A stretch of DNA of 64,000 nucleotides from Leucothrix pacifica (GCF_003172875.1 NZ_QGKM01000001.1:1-64000), one strand, 5' to 3'; positions 1 through 7,978 are shown, counted from the first letter of the stretch. Notes: generated by a model from the letters alone, not told the origin. Numbers and translations: made by a program.

Positions 1-60
1 AAACGGTCAATTCATCAATAACTAGAATAGAATAAATTGTCGGTTCCTGAGTAAGACCTT

Positions 61-91
61 GGCCTGATAGTATTATTTTCAGGCCTCTTTT
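61..91. terminator. hairpin, possible terminator
   Basis: A 7-bp perfect stem GGCCTGA (61-67) / TCAGGCC (79-85) encloses an 11-nt loop. On the + strand it is followed by TCTTTT, so it could end a gene lying left of the window. On the - strand it lies downstream of the mer genes but has no T-run there. Apart from this hairpin I see nothing in bases 1-198. Confidence 0.35.
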
Positions 92-198
92 GGGTCGCAT
101 CGAGATAAGGTCTCGTTCAATTTTTGTTTGAAGTACAGATCCAAATACGGATACCAGCTTCGTATAATCGGCGTTATGTTACTTTTGCCCAGACCTTT

Positions 199-444
199 TT
201 AGTCTATTACTTCGATCGAACAGCAGTTATCACCTTCCTGTATCGGCGGACAGGCAACCGTGCCATAAGAGCAATAGACGCAGCAATCCCCCGCCTTAGG
301 TTTGAGCAAAGCACCGCAACCCTTGCAGTCGTAGAACCACTGACAGGCATTAGTAGGCATTGTCTCAGTCTCAGTGTGCCCACACTCAGGACAAGTAATA
401 TCCGAATCAGGTATTACTGTCTTTGCTGCTGTCGTTGTCGCCAT
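199..444 (-). CDS. GDCCVxC-motif small protein of the mer operon
   Basis: An 81-residue soluble, cysteine-rich protein. It has a CPECGH pair near residue 18, a CKGC pair near residue 40, then the hallmark GDCCVYC motif and a C-terminal CC. This is the small family annotated by motif as GDCCVxC (seleno)protein and often found in mercury loci; here all positions are ordinary cysteines. Its function is not established; thiol chemistry with Hg(II) is inferred from context and cysteine content. Its start overlaps the end of merF by 31 bp, so it is translationally coupled and last in the visible operon. Confidence 0.8.
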   Translation of the reverse strand: MATTTAAKTVIPDSDITCPECGHTETETMPTNACQWFYDCKGCGALLKPKAGDCCVYCSYGTVACPPIQEGDNCCSIEVID

Positions 445-629
445 AACCCATACCCCGCTATCAAAATGAAAATACCTATTGCTGGTAATAAAACCGCATC
501 TTTATACAACACGCCCAACAGGCCAGTTAAACCCACTGCTGTTAGTGTGACCGGTAATAAAGGCGTCACACAGCAGGCAGCGGCTAACACGGCACCAATA
601 ACGCCGGTATAAATTAATTTCTTACTCAA
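414..629 (-). CDS. merF: MerF-like mercury transport protein
   Basis: A 71-residue inner-membrane protein with two predicted membrane helices. The first carries the vicinal pair AACC followed by TP, as expected for the Hg(II)-accepting helix of MerF/MerT. Known MerF proteins are about 81 residues and have a second cysteine pair after helix 2. Here the C-terminus is a short basic, glutamine-rich tail without cysteines, so that second thiol pair is missing. The start overlaps merP by 4 bp and the end overlaps the GDCCVxC gene, which could supply acceptor thiols (inference). Expected role: moving Hg(II) from MerP into the cytoplasm. Confidence 0.8.
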   Translation of the reverse strand: MSKKLIYTGVIGAVLAAACCVTPLLPVTLTAVGLTGLLGVLYKDAVLLPAIGIFILIAGYGLWRQRQQQRQ

Positions 630-949
630 TTGGTCTCAGTCTCTACCAGTTCTGAAGGGAAGCCGACATTGGTGGTAGCTGCAATCAGTTTTTCCACACT
701 GGTTTTACTTTCATCAAACACAACAATCGCTTTCTTTTCATCAAAAATGACCTCTGCGCTTTGAACGCCTTCTGTTTCGGTTAGTGACTTTTTGACGATG
801 TAGGGGCAGCTGATACAAGTCATTTTCTCAACGGTCAGCGTGACGGATTTTTCTGTGCTAACACTTGAATTATTTGCATAGAGTAAATTTGTCATCGATA
901 GCAGTATTAGTGTTAAAAAACTAAAAATTAGTGATTTCATGCTGTTCAT
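626..949 (-). CDS. merP: MerP periplasmic mercury-binding protein
   Basis: A 107-residue protein with an N-terminal signal peptide (hydrophobic stretch around residues 6-25, cleavage likely after the YAN region) and one heavy-metal-associated domain. The metal site is KMTCISCP, the HMA MTCxxC motif, followed by the usual VKKSL helix start. MerP is normally about 91 residues; the extra length is in the leader. It binds Hg(II) in the periplasm and passes it to MerT or MerF. It sits between merT and merF, 13 bp from merT, in the expected mer order. Confidence 0.9.
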   Translation of the reverse strand: MNSMKSLIFSFLTLILLSMTNLLYANNSSVSTEKSVTLTVEKMTCISCPYIVKKSLTETEGVQSAEVIFDEKKAIVVFDESKTSVEKLIAATTNVGFPSELVETETN

Positions 950-962
950 TTGATTGATTCCA

Positions 963-1313
963 TTACGTTAAAAACAAAGGGGCTATGAAGGGGAATGCGA
1001 GTGCTAAAACAATCAATGCCAGTGATAACCATAAAACAACTTTAACAATACGATTGGAGGCTGGCTTTGCGCAGTAGCTATCAGGTTTACATTGGGCTTT
1101 GGGCTTGAAATAGACCCAGTAAAACCCCACGGCAAAGCACAGTAGTGCGACAGCAACAAACACAGGTTGGTACTGATTCAGGCTGGTTAGTGTGCCTATC
1201 CATGCACCGCTGATTCCTAAGCTAAACAAGACCAACGGGAGTATGCAGCACGCTGTTGAACCGATAGCAGCGCCCAGACCACCCAGCGCCGCCCACTTGG
1301 CATTATTATTCAT
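963..1313 (-). CDS. merT: MerT mercuric transport protein
   Basis: A 116-residue inner-membrane protein with three predicted helices. Helix 1 carries the CC pair in GSTACCILP, and the cytoplasmic loop has C-x5-C (CKPDSYC), the two cysteine pairs by which MerT relays Hg(II). An in-frame ATG exists upstream at 1415, but it lies inside divergent merR and upstream of the operon promoter. I therefore start at 1313, which also gives the classic MerT length. First gene of the merT-merP-merF-GDCCVxC operon. No mercuric reductase gene follows within the window. Confidence 0.93.
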   Translation of the reverse strand: MNNNAKWAALGGLGAAIGSTACCILPLVLFSLGISGAWIGTLTSLNQYQPVFVAVALLCFAVGFYWVYFKPKAQCKPDSYCAKPASNRIVKVVLWLSLALIVLALAFPFIAPLFLT

Positions 1314-1344
1314 TGTCGTGTTTCCAATAGCGGTGATAACCCCT

Positions 1345-1375
1345 ATCCTAAGCCTCATAGTAACTATGAGGTCAA
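1345..1375 (-). promoter_or_regulatory. MerR-type promoter and operator of merT
   Basis: Read on the - strand there is a -35 TTGACC (1370-1375), a 19-bp spacer, and a -10 TAGGAT (1345-1350). The spacer contains most of the perfect 19-bp dyad CCTCATAGTAACTATGAGG (1353-1371). An over-long 19-bp spacer filled with an inverted repeat is the defining layout of MerR-family activated promoters, where the metal-bound regulator untwists DNA. The dyad also sits 5 bp before the merR start codon, so MerR probably represses its own gene from the same site. Confidence 0.9.
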
Positions 1376-1376
1376 T

Positions 1377-1769
1377 ATGAGAATCGGAGAACTCGCCCAG
1401 GCGGTAGGCTGCCACATTGAGACAGTGCGGTACTATGAAAAAATAGGACTGATTCCTGCATCAGCACGTAAACCTAACGGTTACAGGGATTATTCAGATA
1501 AACATTTGCAGTATTTGCGCCTTGTGCGTCGCGCTAAGTCATTAGGCTTTGCTCAAAGCGAAGTACAAGCGTTGGTGAATCTTATTGAGAGCAAGGATAA
1601 CTCTTGTGAGCAGGTTTTCAGTATTGTGACACAACAAATTAAAGTCCTTGATGAAAAATTAAAGGAGATTCGTCGATTAAAAAAAGCTCTCACTGATTTA
1701 TCGTCAGCTTGTAAAGAAGACAAGCTTAGCGACTGTCCAGCATTAGAGGAATTATTGCAGGAGCATTGA
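1377..1769 (+). CDS. merR: MerR-family metal-responsive regulator
   Basis: A 130-residue regulator with an N-terminal winged helix-turn-helix (residues 1-70, with VRYYEKIGLI), a long dimerisation helix and a metal-binding tail. The cysteines are C77, C112 and C120; the 35-residue step between the first two matches MerR, CadR and PbrR. The last gap (C-x7-C) lies between MerR (x8) and CadR (x6), so sequence alone does not settle the metal. Divergence from merTPF makes Hg(II) the likely inducer. It should both repress and activate through the dyad at 1353-1371. Confidence 0.88.
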   Translation: MRIGELAQAVGCHIETVRYYEKIGLIPASARKPNGYRDYSDKHLQYLRLVRRAKSLGFAQSEVQALVNLIESKDNSCEQVFSIVTQQIKVLDEKLKEIRRLKKALTDLSSACKEDKLSDCPALEELLQEH

Positions 1770-2085
1770 TTACTGAGTTAATCACTTTTATATAATTAGG
1801 GTACACCCTAATTAGAGGGTTGCTGATCATCAAAAACAAGTCTAAATAGGGTTATATTGACGGTTTTTAGAGGTTATTAAAAAAACCTCCATACCCTATT
1901 TGTAATTTCCTATGGCCTTAGTCAGATACGTCAGCACTACTGATACATAGCGCTAGCAGCATGGTCGATTCTCAAAATGCAGGTAACTCCTGGCTATACT
2001 TGCTAAGATTTAAATATCCATCCAAAATAGATGTACAACCGAGAAAGCCACCCAGCTACTTCATGGAGAAGCGAGACTAGCCACC
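1770..2085. other. gene-free stretch with nested TAGGGT dyads
   Basis: No credible gene. It holds a perfect 20-bp palindrome AATTAGGGTACACCCTAATT (1794-1813). A second outer dyad is AAATAGGGT (1844-1852) with ACCCTATTT (1893-1901), enclosing GAGGTT (1870-1875) / AACCTC (1884-1889). All arms share TAGGGT/ACCCTA. The palindrome has almost no loop and no T-run follows it, so it looks more like a protein-binding site than a terminator. The rest is AT-rich and featureless to my reading. Confidence 0.5.
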
Positions 2086-2343
2086 ATGCAAAAAACACAA
2101 GTTTTTATCCGTGACGATCAGAAAAAAGAACTATCACGCCTTGCACGTATCACAGGCAGGAAGCAAAGTACCCTTATTCGAGAGGGGATAGACCTTTACC
2201 TAGAAAAAGCCAAAGTGCAGAGTACCTGGAAAGAAAACATGATGAGGCTCGCAGGGTGCTTAACTGAGGAAGAAGGGGAGTCTATGCAAGAAACGGTTCG
2301 ACAGTTAAGATCTGGCTGGAATAACCGTATCCAATCTATATAG
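2086..2343 (+). CDS. ribbon-helix-helix antitoxin-like protein
   Basis: An 85-residue protein. Residues 1-45 fit a ribbon-helix-helix (CopG/Arc-type) fold: a short beta strand (QKTQVFIR), then KELSRLARITGRKQSTLIREGIDLYL. The C-terminal half is charged and would bind a partner toxin. Such proteins are usually antitoxins of PIN-domain (VapC-type) toxins. The gene just downstream is a frameshifted PIN remnant, so this looks like a surviving antitoxin of a decayed toxin-antitoxin pair. It may still autoregulate its promoter. Confidence 0.7.
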   Translation: MQKTQVFIRDDQKKELSRLARITGRKQSTLIREGIDLYLEKAKVQSTWKENMMRLAGCLTEEEGESMQETVRQLRSGWNNRIQSI

Positions 2344-2356
2344 ACGTATATCGCTC

Positions 2357-2504
2357 ATGAAAACCCTTATTGATACTTGTGTGCGATTGATTTCATGCGG
2401 AATTTTGAAAATGCTGTCGAGTTCATCGCTCAATTAGAGTCTCAGCCTTATATTTCTACGATCACGTTGCAGAGCTATATGCCGTTCATATATCTGATAT
2501 CTGA
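2357..2504 (+). pseudogene. frameshifted, truncated PIN-domain toxin (vapC-like) remnant
   Basis: Starts with ATG 13 bp after the antitoxin stop and encodes MKTLIDTCV, the typical PIN N-terminus with its catalytic Asp. After GTG (about 2383) one base appears missing. In the next frame the reading continues IDFMRNFENAVEFIAQLE and then QPYISTITL. Near 2466 a second frame change is needed to continue AELYAVH before a TGA at 2502-2504. The remaining C-terminal half, with the other acidic residues, is absent. A functional toxin is therefore not expected. Confidence 0.72.
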
Positions 2505-2514
2505 GTTAATAAGC

Positions 2515-3513
2515 TCAGTCTCCGAAGTGTTTTAAAGACACCTCAGTCTCGTCTTCTAACAATGCAATTGCCTCATCCAACTCAGCACGAGCACGTTGCA
2601 GACGCTGAATTTGCTGTTGGCGATCCGCATTAAAATCAGTGTCATTGATGCAAGGCTGCAAGTGTTGAGCACAGCGCAACGCCATCTGACGCGTGTATTC
2701 CGCTGTCACGTAATTCGCCGGATCAGCATGTACCAACTGATTCAAAGCCGTGAAGTCGGGAATGCTCACATCCGCATAATTATAGCCATTCACCAAAGTG
2801 ATTCGCTCGCCCTCAGAGGTGATGCCTCTGGCCTGATGCACCACGTAATTTCCCTGCATCATCACCGCATAACCCGCGCCCGGCATACTCGGCGCAATCA
2901 CACTGTCTTGTGGAATTGTCTCACCGGCTTTATGGATGGCAGCCATTTCATCACGCGTGCCTTTGAAATACTGAAACTCGCCACCTTCCACCGTATTCGG
3001 GTCCGTCACAAACATCACAAAATCCGCCTGCAGGGTATCGTAATGCCATTTATCAACAGCCTCGCCGACCGTCAGCGGTTGGTAGTTCAGATGGGATAAT
3101 TGATGACACATCGCATGCGGTAGCAACGGGGTTTTCATCAGCGCCGAAATGTGCTCCGCAATATCCACACTGATACTAAAATCACGCAGAAAGTGCGAAC
3201 GATAAGTGCCACCTCTGGTGTTTCTGGAGATGCGAGGATTTGAAGTTGTGAAAGCTTCAAGCTGTTTGCACACGTGGTACATGGCCGCCACACCTTCGTC
3301 ACTCAATACCCGAAAACAGGAAGTCGCCGCAATATTGGTGGGCGTGGTACCTTTAATTTCATCGCCATAGCCCAGCTCATTAAGCGTTAACACATGCTCT
3401 GGCTGACCTAATTCTAGGTGAATGGCGGGATCAAACACGGGGTCGTCCGCGATCATTTCAAAGTCAGGGGAAGTGTCTGGGAAGCGGTGTAGGCTGAGAT
3501 TGAAGTTTGGCAT
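2515..3513 (-). CDS. Fe(II)/2-oxoglutarate-dependent oxygenase-like protein
   Basis: A 332-residue cytoplasmic protein without signal peptide. It shows a plausible facial triad: H157-Y-D159 and distal H226 (VVHQARG), with R237 (ERITLV) well placed to bind the 2-oxoglutarate carboxylate. The C-terminus (from about residue 290) is a predicted coiled coil rich in Q, R and E. The substrate cannot be read from sequence. It lies 175 bp downstream of eutC on the same strand, so a link with ethanolamine or a related amino alcohol is possible but unproven. It could also be an independent hydroxylase of the phytanoyl-CoA-dioxygenase type. Confidence 0.7.
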   Translation of the reverse strand: MPNFNLSLHRFPDTSPDFEMIADDPVFDPAIHLELGQPEHVLTLNELGYGDEIKGTTPTNIAATSCFRVLSDEGVAAMYHVCKQLEAFTTSNPRISRNTRGGTYRSHFLRDFSISVDIAEHISALMKTPLLPHAMCHQLSHLNYQPLTVGEAVDKWHYDTLQADFVMFVTDPNTVEGGEFQYFKGTRDEMAAIHKAGETIPQDSVIAPSMPGAGYAVMMQGNYVVHQARGITSEGERITLVNGYNYADVSIPDFTALNQLVHADPANYVTAEYTRQMALRCAQHLQPCINDTDFNADRQQQIQRLQRARAELDEAIALLEDETEVSLKHFGD

Positions 3514-3688
3514 TGTCTGAGGTCTATGTTTTGGTGTTACCCCATTTTCGCAGATTTATCAGTTGTTAGCTGATGTAATGAAATGATGATTTGAATGCCA
3601 AGCTTCAATGATAATTTAAGTGTAGAAGTTCAGACTGAATCCGGACTTCTACAGATTAATCGCTAAGAAATCGTCACAAACTGTGTTT

Positions 3689-4522
3689 TCAAGGCAGTAA
3701 GAAATTCCGTTTTTCACCGCCGGCTTCGATTAGCGTATCCTCAGAGCGCTCTTTCAAATCTACGCCAGACAACTTCAAACGACGCGCTTCCTTCAATAAA
3801 TAAATCACTTTACGCACGGCATCGCTGTGACTCAAACCGGACTTGCGCACATTAGAAATACAATTTCGTCTGGCATCGGTGAGGCCAATTTTTGGTGCCC
3901 AAGTCAGATACAAACCAAGGCTATCCGGCGAGCTAAGTCCGGGACGCTCGCCCACTAAAACCAGTACAGCACGAGCATTGAGTAATTCACCGATTTCATC
4001 GCCAATTGCTACACGCCCCTGCTGCACGATAGTCAGTGGTGCAATCTGCCAATCATCCTGATCCTGTGTTAATTCCTTGAACAGAGCACCAAGAAATTCC
4101 GAGGTATTATCACTAATCGCCTTGGATGACAGGCCATCGACAACCGCAATCGCCAAGTCAAAGCCACTGGAAGTATCCGCGACCTGATTTCGTAGTTTAT
4201 CCGCAGAAGGCTCATCCAAACGTCGTCCCAAATCCGGTCGCTGCAAGTAGGTCGGTCTATCAATCGCACGACTATGTAACTGCAAGGTTTCAGGCAACTC
4301 ATGCTCACTGACCAGCCTGTCGAGCTGTGTTTCTAAGGCTTTAGTATCCAGCGCGGTATGCACAGCATCTTGCGCTTGGGCATGGGCTAACTGAAATTCC
4401 AATAGGGCTGAAGTTGGCAAACTAACACCGGTGCGACCGAGTCCTATACGTGCATCGGTGAAAGTTCGCAGCGACTCCCATGCATTCGGTGTGACGATAT
4501 CAAGATCTTGTTTATCGCTCAT
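3689..4522 (-). CDS. eutC: ethanolamine ammonia-lyase, small subunit
   Basis: A 277-residue EutC, close to the family's usual length of about 290. With EutB it forms the adenosylcobalamin-dependent enzyme that splits ethanolamine into acetaldehyde and ammonia. Recognisable parts include the N-terminal segment around residue 20 (FTDARIGLGRTG), the VDGLSSKAI stretch and the ARRNCISNVR segment near the cobalamin-binding C-terminal domain. The start overlaps the eutB stop by 4 bp, giving equimolar coupled translation. No eut shell, reactivase or transporter genes are adjacent. Confidence 0.95.
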   Translation of the reverse strand: MSDKQDLDIVTPNAWESLRTFTDARIGLGRTGVSLPTSALLEFQLAHAQAQDAVHTALDTKALETQLDRLVSEHELPETLQLHSRAIDRPTYLQRPDLGRRLDEPSADKLRNQVADTSSGFDLAIAVVDGLSSKAISDNTSEFLGALFKELTQDQDDWQIAPLTIVQQGRVAIGDEIGELLNARAVLVLVGERPGLSSPDSLGLYLTWAPKIGLTDARRNCISNVRKSGLSHSDAVRKVIYLLKEARRLKLSGVDLKERSEDTLIEAGGEKRNFLLP

Positions 4523-5958
4523 GACTCACCTCCTTGATGGGCTAATTGCAGTGAGCGAGCGAACGGGGCTGGCAGTTTTTCATTGAGCCTGAATCCCTCT
4601 GCATCCTGAAAAATCTGCATTTTCGTCAGCCATGCTTCGAACTCTGGCGCAGGTCGTGCACCCAAGGCCCGACGCACATAAAGCGCATCGTGGAATGACG
4701 TGGTTTGGTAATTCAGCATAATGTCGTCAGAACCGGGAATACCCATAATGAACGTGCAACCCGCAACACCTAGCAAGGTCAGCAGATTATCCATGTCATT
4801 CTGGTCAGCTTGCGCGTGATTGGTATAACAAATGTCGCAACCCATTGGCAGACCAAGCAACTTGCCGCAGAAATGATCTTCGAGTCCGGCACGGGTAATT
4901 TCTTTACCATCAAACAGGTATTCAGGGCCGATAAATCCCACGACTGTATTGACCAATAACGGTGAATATTTACGAGCAACACCGTATGCACGGGCTTCGC
5001 AGGTTTGCTGATCCAGCCCATGATGCGCATTAGCCGATAAGGAGCTGCCCTGCCCTGTTTCAAAATACATGACGTTATTGCCGACCGTGCCGCGTTTTAA
5101 AGACAAAGCCGCATCTTGTGCTTCTGCCAGTGTTTTCAGGTTAAAGCCAAAGCTGGTATTAGTCGCTTCAGTGCCGCCAATGGATTGGAATACCAGATCC
5201 ACCGGTGCACCTTTTTCAATCGCTTCCAATGTATTCGTGACATGCGTCAGCACACAAGATTGTGTGGGAATATCGTATTCCTGAATCACGCCATCCATCA
5301 GTTTCATTAACTTAATGGCTTGCGCGACATTGTCCGTGGCAGGGTTGATGCCAATCACAGCATCGCCACTGCCGTATAACAATCCATCCAAAATACTGGC
5401 GGCAATGCCCGTGACATCGTCGGTTGGATGGTTAGGTTGTAAGCGTGTTGATAAGTGTCCGGGAAGTCCAATGGTATTGCGGAAAGCGCTGGTCACTTGG
5501 CACTTTTGCGCGACCAGAATTAAATCCTGATTACGCATGATTTTGGAGACAGCGGCAGCCATTTCCGGTGTGATACCTTGATGTAAGGCAGTTAGAATCT
5601 CTGGCGTTGCCTGATCACTCAAAAGCCAGTTACGAAAGTCACCCACTGTCAGATGTGAAACCGGCGCAAAGGCATCCGCATCATGCTCATCCATAATCAG
5701 GCGAGTCACTTCATCGGACTCATAAGGAATTAAAGCTTCTTGCAGGAATCGTTTTAAAGGCACATCGGCCAAAACGTATTGAGCGATTACGCGCTCTTCG
5801 GCAGACTGGGCGGTGACACCGGCGAGCCGATCACCAGAGCGGGCTGGCGTGGCTTTCGCCATGAGTTCGGCGAGTGTTTTGAAGTGGTAAGTGCGCGTGC
5901 CATGAATATAACTAAAGGCGTGTTGTTTGCTGGCAGCTTGCGGTGAAGAGTCGGACAT
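4519..5958 (-). CDS. eutB: ethanolamine ammonia-lyase, large subunit
   Basis: A 479-residue EutB, about 25 residues longer than the enterobacterial protein at the N-terminus. Conserved blocks include TTIG-type IGLPGHLSTRLQPN, GDAVIGINPATD, VFQSIGGTE, YFETGQGSSLSA, NTVVGFIGPEYLFDG, CDICYTNHAQADQN and DDIMLNYQTTSFHD, which build the TIM barrel and the substrate site. Ethanolamine would supply nitrogen and carbon in the cytosol. With no microcompartment genes here, acetaldehyde may be handled by a general aldehyde dehydrogenase. First gene of a eutB-eutC(-oxygenase) unit; its upstream region 5959-6155 has no obvious cobalamin riboswitch. Confidence 0.97.
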   Translation of the reverse strand: MSDSSPQAASKQHAFSYIHGTRTYHFKTLAELMAKATPARSGDRLAGVTAQSAEERVIAQYVLADVPLKRFLQEALIPYESDEVTRLIMDEHDADAFAPVSHLTVGDFRNWLLSDQATPEILTALHQGITPEMAAAVSKIMRNQDLILVAQKCQVTSAFRNTIGLPGHLSTRLQPNHPTDDVTGIAASILDGLLYGSGDAVIGINPATDNVAQAIKLMKLMDGVIQEYDIPTQSCVLTHVTNTLEAIEKGAPVDLVFQSIGGTEATNTSFGFNLKTLAEAQDAALSLKRGTVGNNVMYFETGQGSSLSANAHHGLDQQTCEARAYGVARKYSPLLVNTVVGFIGPEYLFDGKEITRAGLEDHFCGKLLGLPMGCDICYTNHAQADQNDMDNLLTLLGVAGCTFIMGIPGSDDIMLNYQTTSFHDALYVRRALGARPAPEFEAWLTKMQIFQDAEGFRLNEKLPAPFARSLQLAHQGGES

Positions 5959-6088
5959 GGTCTTGCCTCTCTATGCGTGGGTGCGAAGTGAGCTGTAACC
6001 ATCTTATTTAATATTCTCTGCAGCTTCAATCAGCAATTAGTAGGGATATCAAAACTGACCGTCCCACTGGCTGATAAAGTTGGGCTTG

Positions 6089-6127
6089 AAATGATAGGAC
6101 GGAGCTTCTAACCACACCCTATCATTT
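6089..6127. other. 10-bp inverted repeat between eutB and the ETF-QO gene
   Basis: AAATGATAGG (6089-6098) pairs perfectly with CCTATCATTT (6118-6127) around a 19-nt loop. It lies just downstream of the ETF-QO stop codon. On the - strand no T-run follows, so it is a weak terminator candidate; it could instead be an RNA stabiliser or an operator upstream of eutB. Confidence 0.35.
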
Positions 6128-6155
6128 AGTTTTAGGCATCCACCTATCTGCTAAT

Positions 6156-7814
6156 TTACATATTCGGATAACTCGGTCCACCGCCACCTTCCGGTGTCAC
6201 CCACGTAATATTCTGACTAGGGTCTTTAATATCGCAGGTTTTACAATGAATGCAGTTCTGACTATTGATCTGTAGCATTGCTTCTCCTGCTTCCTCAATA
6301 ATCTCATACACACCTGCAGGGCAATAACGCTGCTCTGGCGCATCATATAGCGGTAAGTTTTTAGACACCGGAATACTTGGATCTGTCAGCTTAAGATGAC
6401 AAGGCTGGTTTTCTTCATGAAATGTATTGGTCAAAAATACCGACGATAATTTATCAAAGCTGAGCTTTCCATCCGGCTTTGGGTATTCAATTTTCGGGCA
6501 ATCTGCAGCCGGTTTCATTGCGGCGTAATCTGCTTTTGTATCATGCAGCGTGAAAGATAACTTCCCTTTAAATAACCTCTGATCCAAATAGTTAAAGGCA
6601 CCGCCCATCAACATGCCATATTTGTGCATGGCAGGGCCAAAGTTACGCGACTCATGCAGTTCCTGACCCGCCCAAGAATCACGGAAAGCCTGATCAAACT
6701 GCGTCAGATTTACAGAACCTGCCCCATTATTTTTGATCTGCTCAAACAACACTTCAGCAGCCACCATACCGGATTTCATGGCCGTATGCGTGCCTTTAAT
6801 CTTGGCGAAATTCAACGTTCCGGCATCACAACCGACCAACAAACCACCGGGCATCGACATTTTCGGCAAGGCATTGAGGCCGCCTTTAGTAATGGCTCGT
6901 GCGCCATAAGATACCCGTGACCCACCTGCTAATACATCGGCAAAGACCGGATGGTGTTTCATGCGCTGGAATTCATGGAATGGGCTGAGATGTGGATTGC
7001 TGTAATTCAAATCCACAATTAAGCCGACCACTACCTGGTTGTTCTCAATGTGATACAGGAATGAGCCACCCGTTGCATCATCCAGAGGCCAACCGGAGCC
7101 ATGTACCACCAAACCTTCCTGATGGTTTTCAGGCTTCACTTCCCACAGCTCTTTAATCCCAATCCCATAATGTTGGGGGTCAGCATCAGCACCCAGCTTA
7201 AATTTATTGAGTAGTTCCTTACCTAAATGACCACGACAGCCTTCCGCAAATACGGTGTATTTTGCATGAAGCTCCATACCCGGCTCGTAGCTGTCTTTCT
7301 TCCCACCCTCTTCATCAAGGCCCATATCAGGCGTAACGACACCTTTAATGCTGCCATCTTCATGATAAAGAATTTCTGCAGCAGGGAAACCGGGATAAAT
7401 TTCGACCTCAAGCGCTTCTGCTTGCTCACCCAACCAGCGACTCACATTGGCAAGGCTCACGATATAATTACCCTCGTTATGCATGCTGGGTGGAATCATA
7501 AAATTAGGCAGTTTTATGGATTTACGCTCAGTGGTAAACAGGTGAACTTCATCACCGCTCACTGCGGTATTAAGCGGTGCTCCACGGTCTTTCCAATCTG
7601 GAAATAACTCATCCAGAGCGCGTGTTTCCATGACTGCGCCCGACAGAATATGCGCGCCCACTTCGGAGCCCTTTTCCAGTAGGCACACTGAGATTTCCTG
7701 ACCTTGCTCAGCAGCTAACTGCTTCAGACGAATCGTCGTTGCTAAACCTGCAGGGCCGCCGCCGACCACCACAACATCATATTCCATACTTTCGCGTTCA
7801 GCACTCGTACTCAT
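6156..7814 (-). CDS. electron transfer flavoprotein-ubiquinone oxidoreductase
   Basis: A 552-residue ETF-QO, the usual length. It takes electrons from reduced ETF and reduces ubiquinone at the inner membrane, linking acyl-CoA dehydrogenases to respiration. Residues 12-40 form the FAD Rossmann motif (VVVVGGGPAGLA). The C-terminal 4Fe-4S domain has CIHCKTCDIKDPSQNITWV plus the earlier Cys in QRYCPAGVYE. The protein ends with the typical GGGGP motif. It stands downstream of a MaoC hydratase, an acyl-CoA dehydrogenase and an acyl-CoA ligase on the same strand, the pathway that would feed it. Confidence 0.96.
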   Translation of the reverse strand: MSTSAERESMEYDVVVVGGGPAGLATTIRLKQLAAEQGQEISVCLLEKGSEVGAHILSGAVMETRALDELFPDWKDRGAPLNTAVSGDEVHLFTTERKSIKLPNFMIPPSMHNEGNYIVSLANVSRWLGEQAEALEVEIYPGFPAAEILYHEDGSIKGVVTPDMGLDEEGGKKDSYEPGMELHAKYTVFAEGCRGHLGKELLNKFKLGADADPQHYGIGIKELWEVKPENHQEGLVVHGSGWPLDDATGGSFLYHIENNQVVVGLIVDLNYSNPHLSPFHEFQRMKHHPVFADVLAGGSRVSYGARAITKGGLNALPKMSMPGGLLVGCDAGTLNFAKIKGTHTAMKSGMVAAEVLFEQIKNNGAGSVNLTQFDQAFRDSWAGQELHESRNFGPAMHKYGMLMGGAFNYLDQRLFKGKLSFTLHDTKADYAAMKPAADCPKIEYPKPDGKLSFDKLSSVFLTNTFHEENQPCHLKLTDPSIPVSKNLPLYDAPEQRYCPAGVYEIIEEAGEAMLQINSQNCIHCKTCDIKDPSQNITWVTPEGGGGPSYPNM

Positions 7815-7978
7815 CCTGATTTCCCTCTGTATTCTCTAAACATCACAAATATTAACTATCACCCCAGATCACTCACACCCTCTAAGAAAGTGAAATATGC
7901 CGGTGGTTGTTTCACCCACTGAAGCGAAATCCTTAGCTTGCTTGGCTCGCTTGGTATATGCGCTATGCTGCAGTAGCC

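Noticed and set aside
1-198. merA start or other mer gene
   Set aside because: No start codon with coding continuation toward the left edge could be supported on the - strand; only a hairpin is visible.
124-612. 162-codon + strand open frame opposite merF and the GDCCVxC gene
   Set aside because: The opposite strand encodes recognisable mer proteins; the + strand product has no recognisable motif and no ribosome-binding site.
1314-1415. N-terminal extension of merT to an ATG at 1415
   Set aside because: The extension would overlap merR and lie upstream of the promoter at 1345-1375; the 1313 start gives the normal 116-residue protein.
6089-6127. Strong intrinsic terminator for the ETF-QO gene
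   Set aside because: The stem is good but on the transcribed strand no T-run follows, so it is listed only as an inverted repeat.
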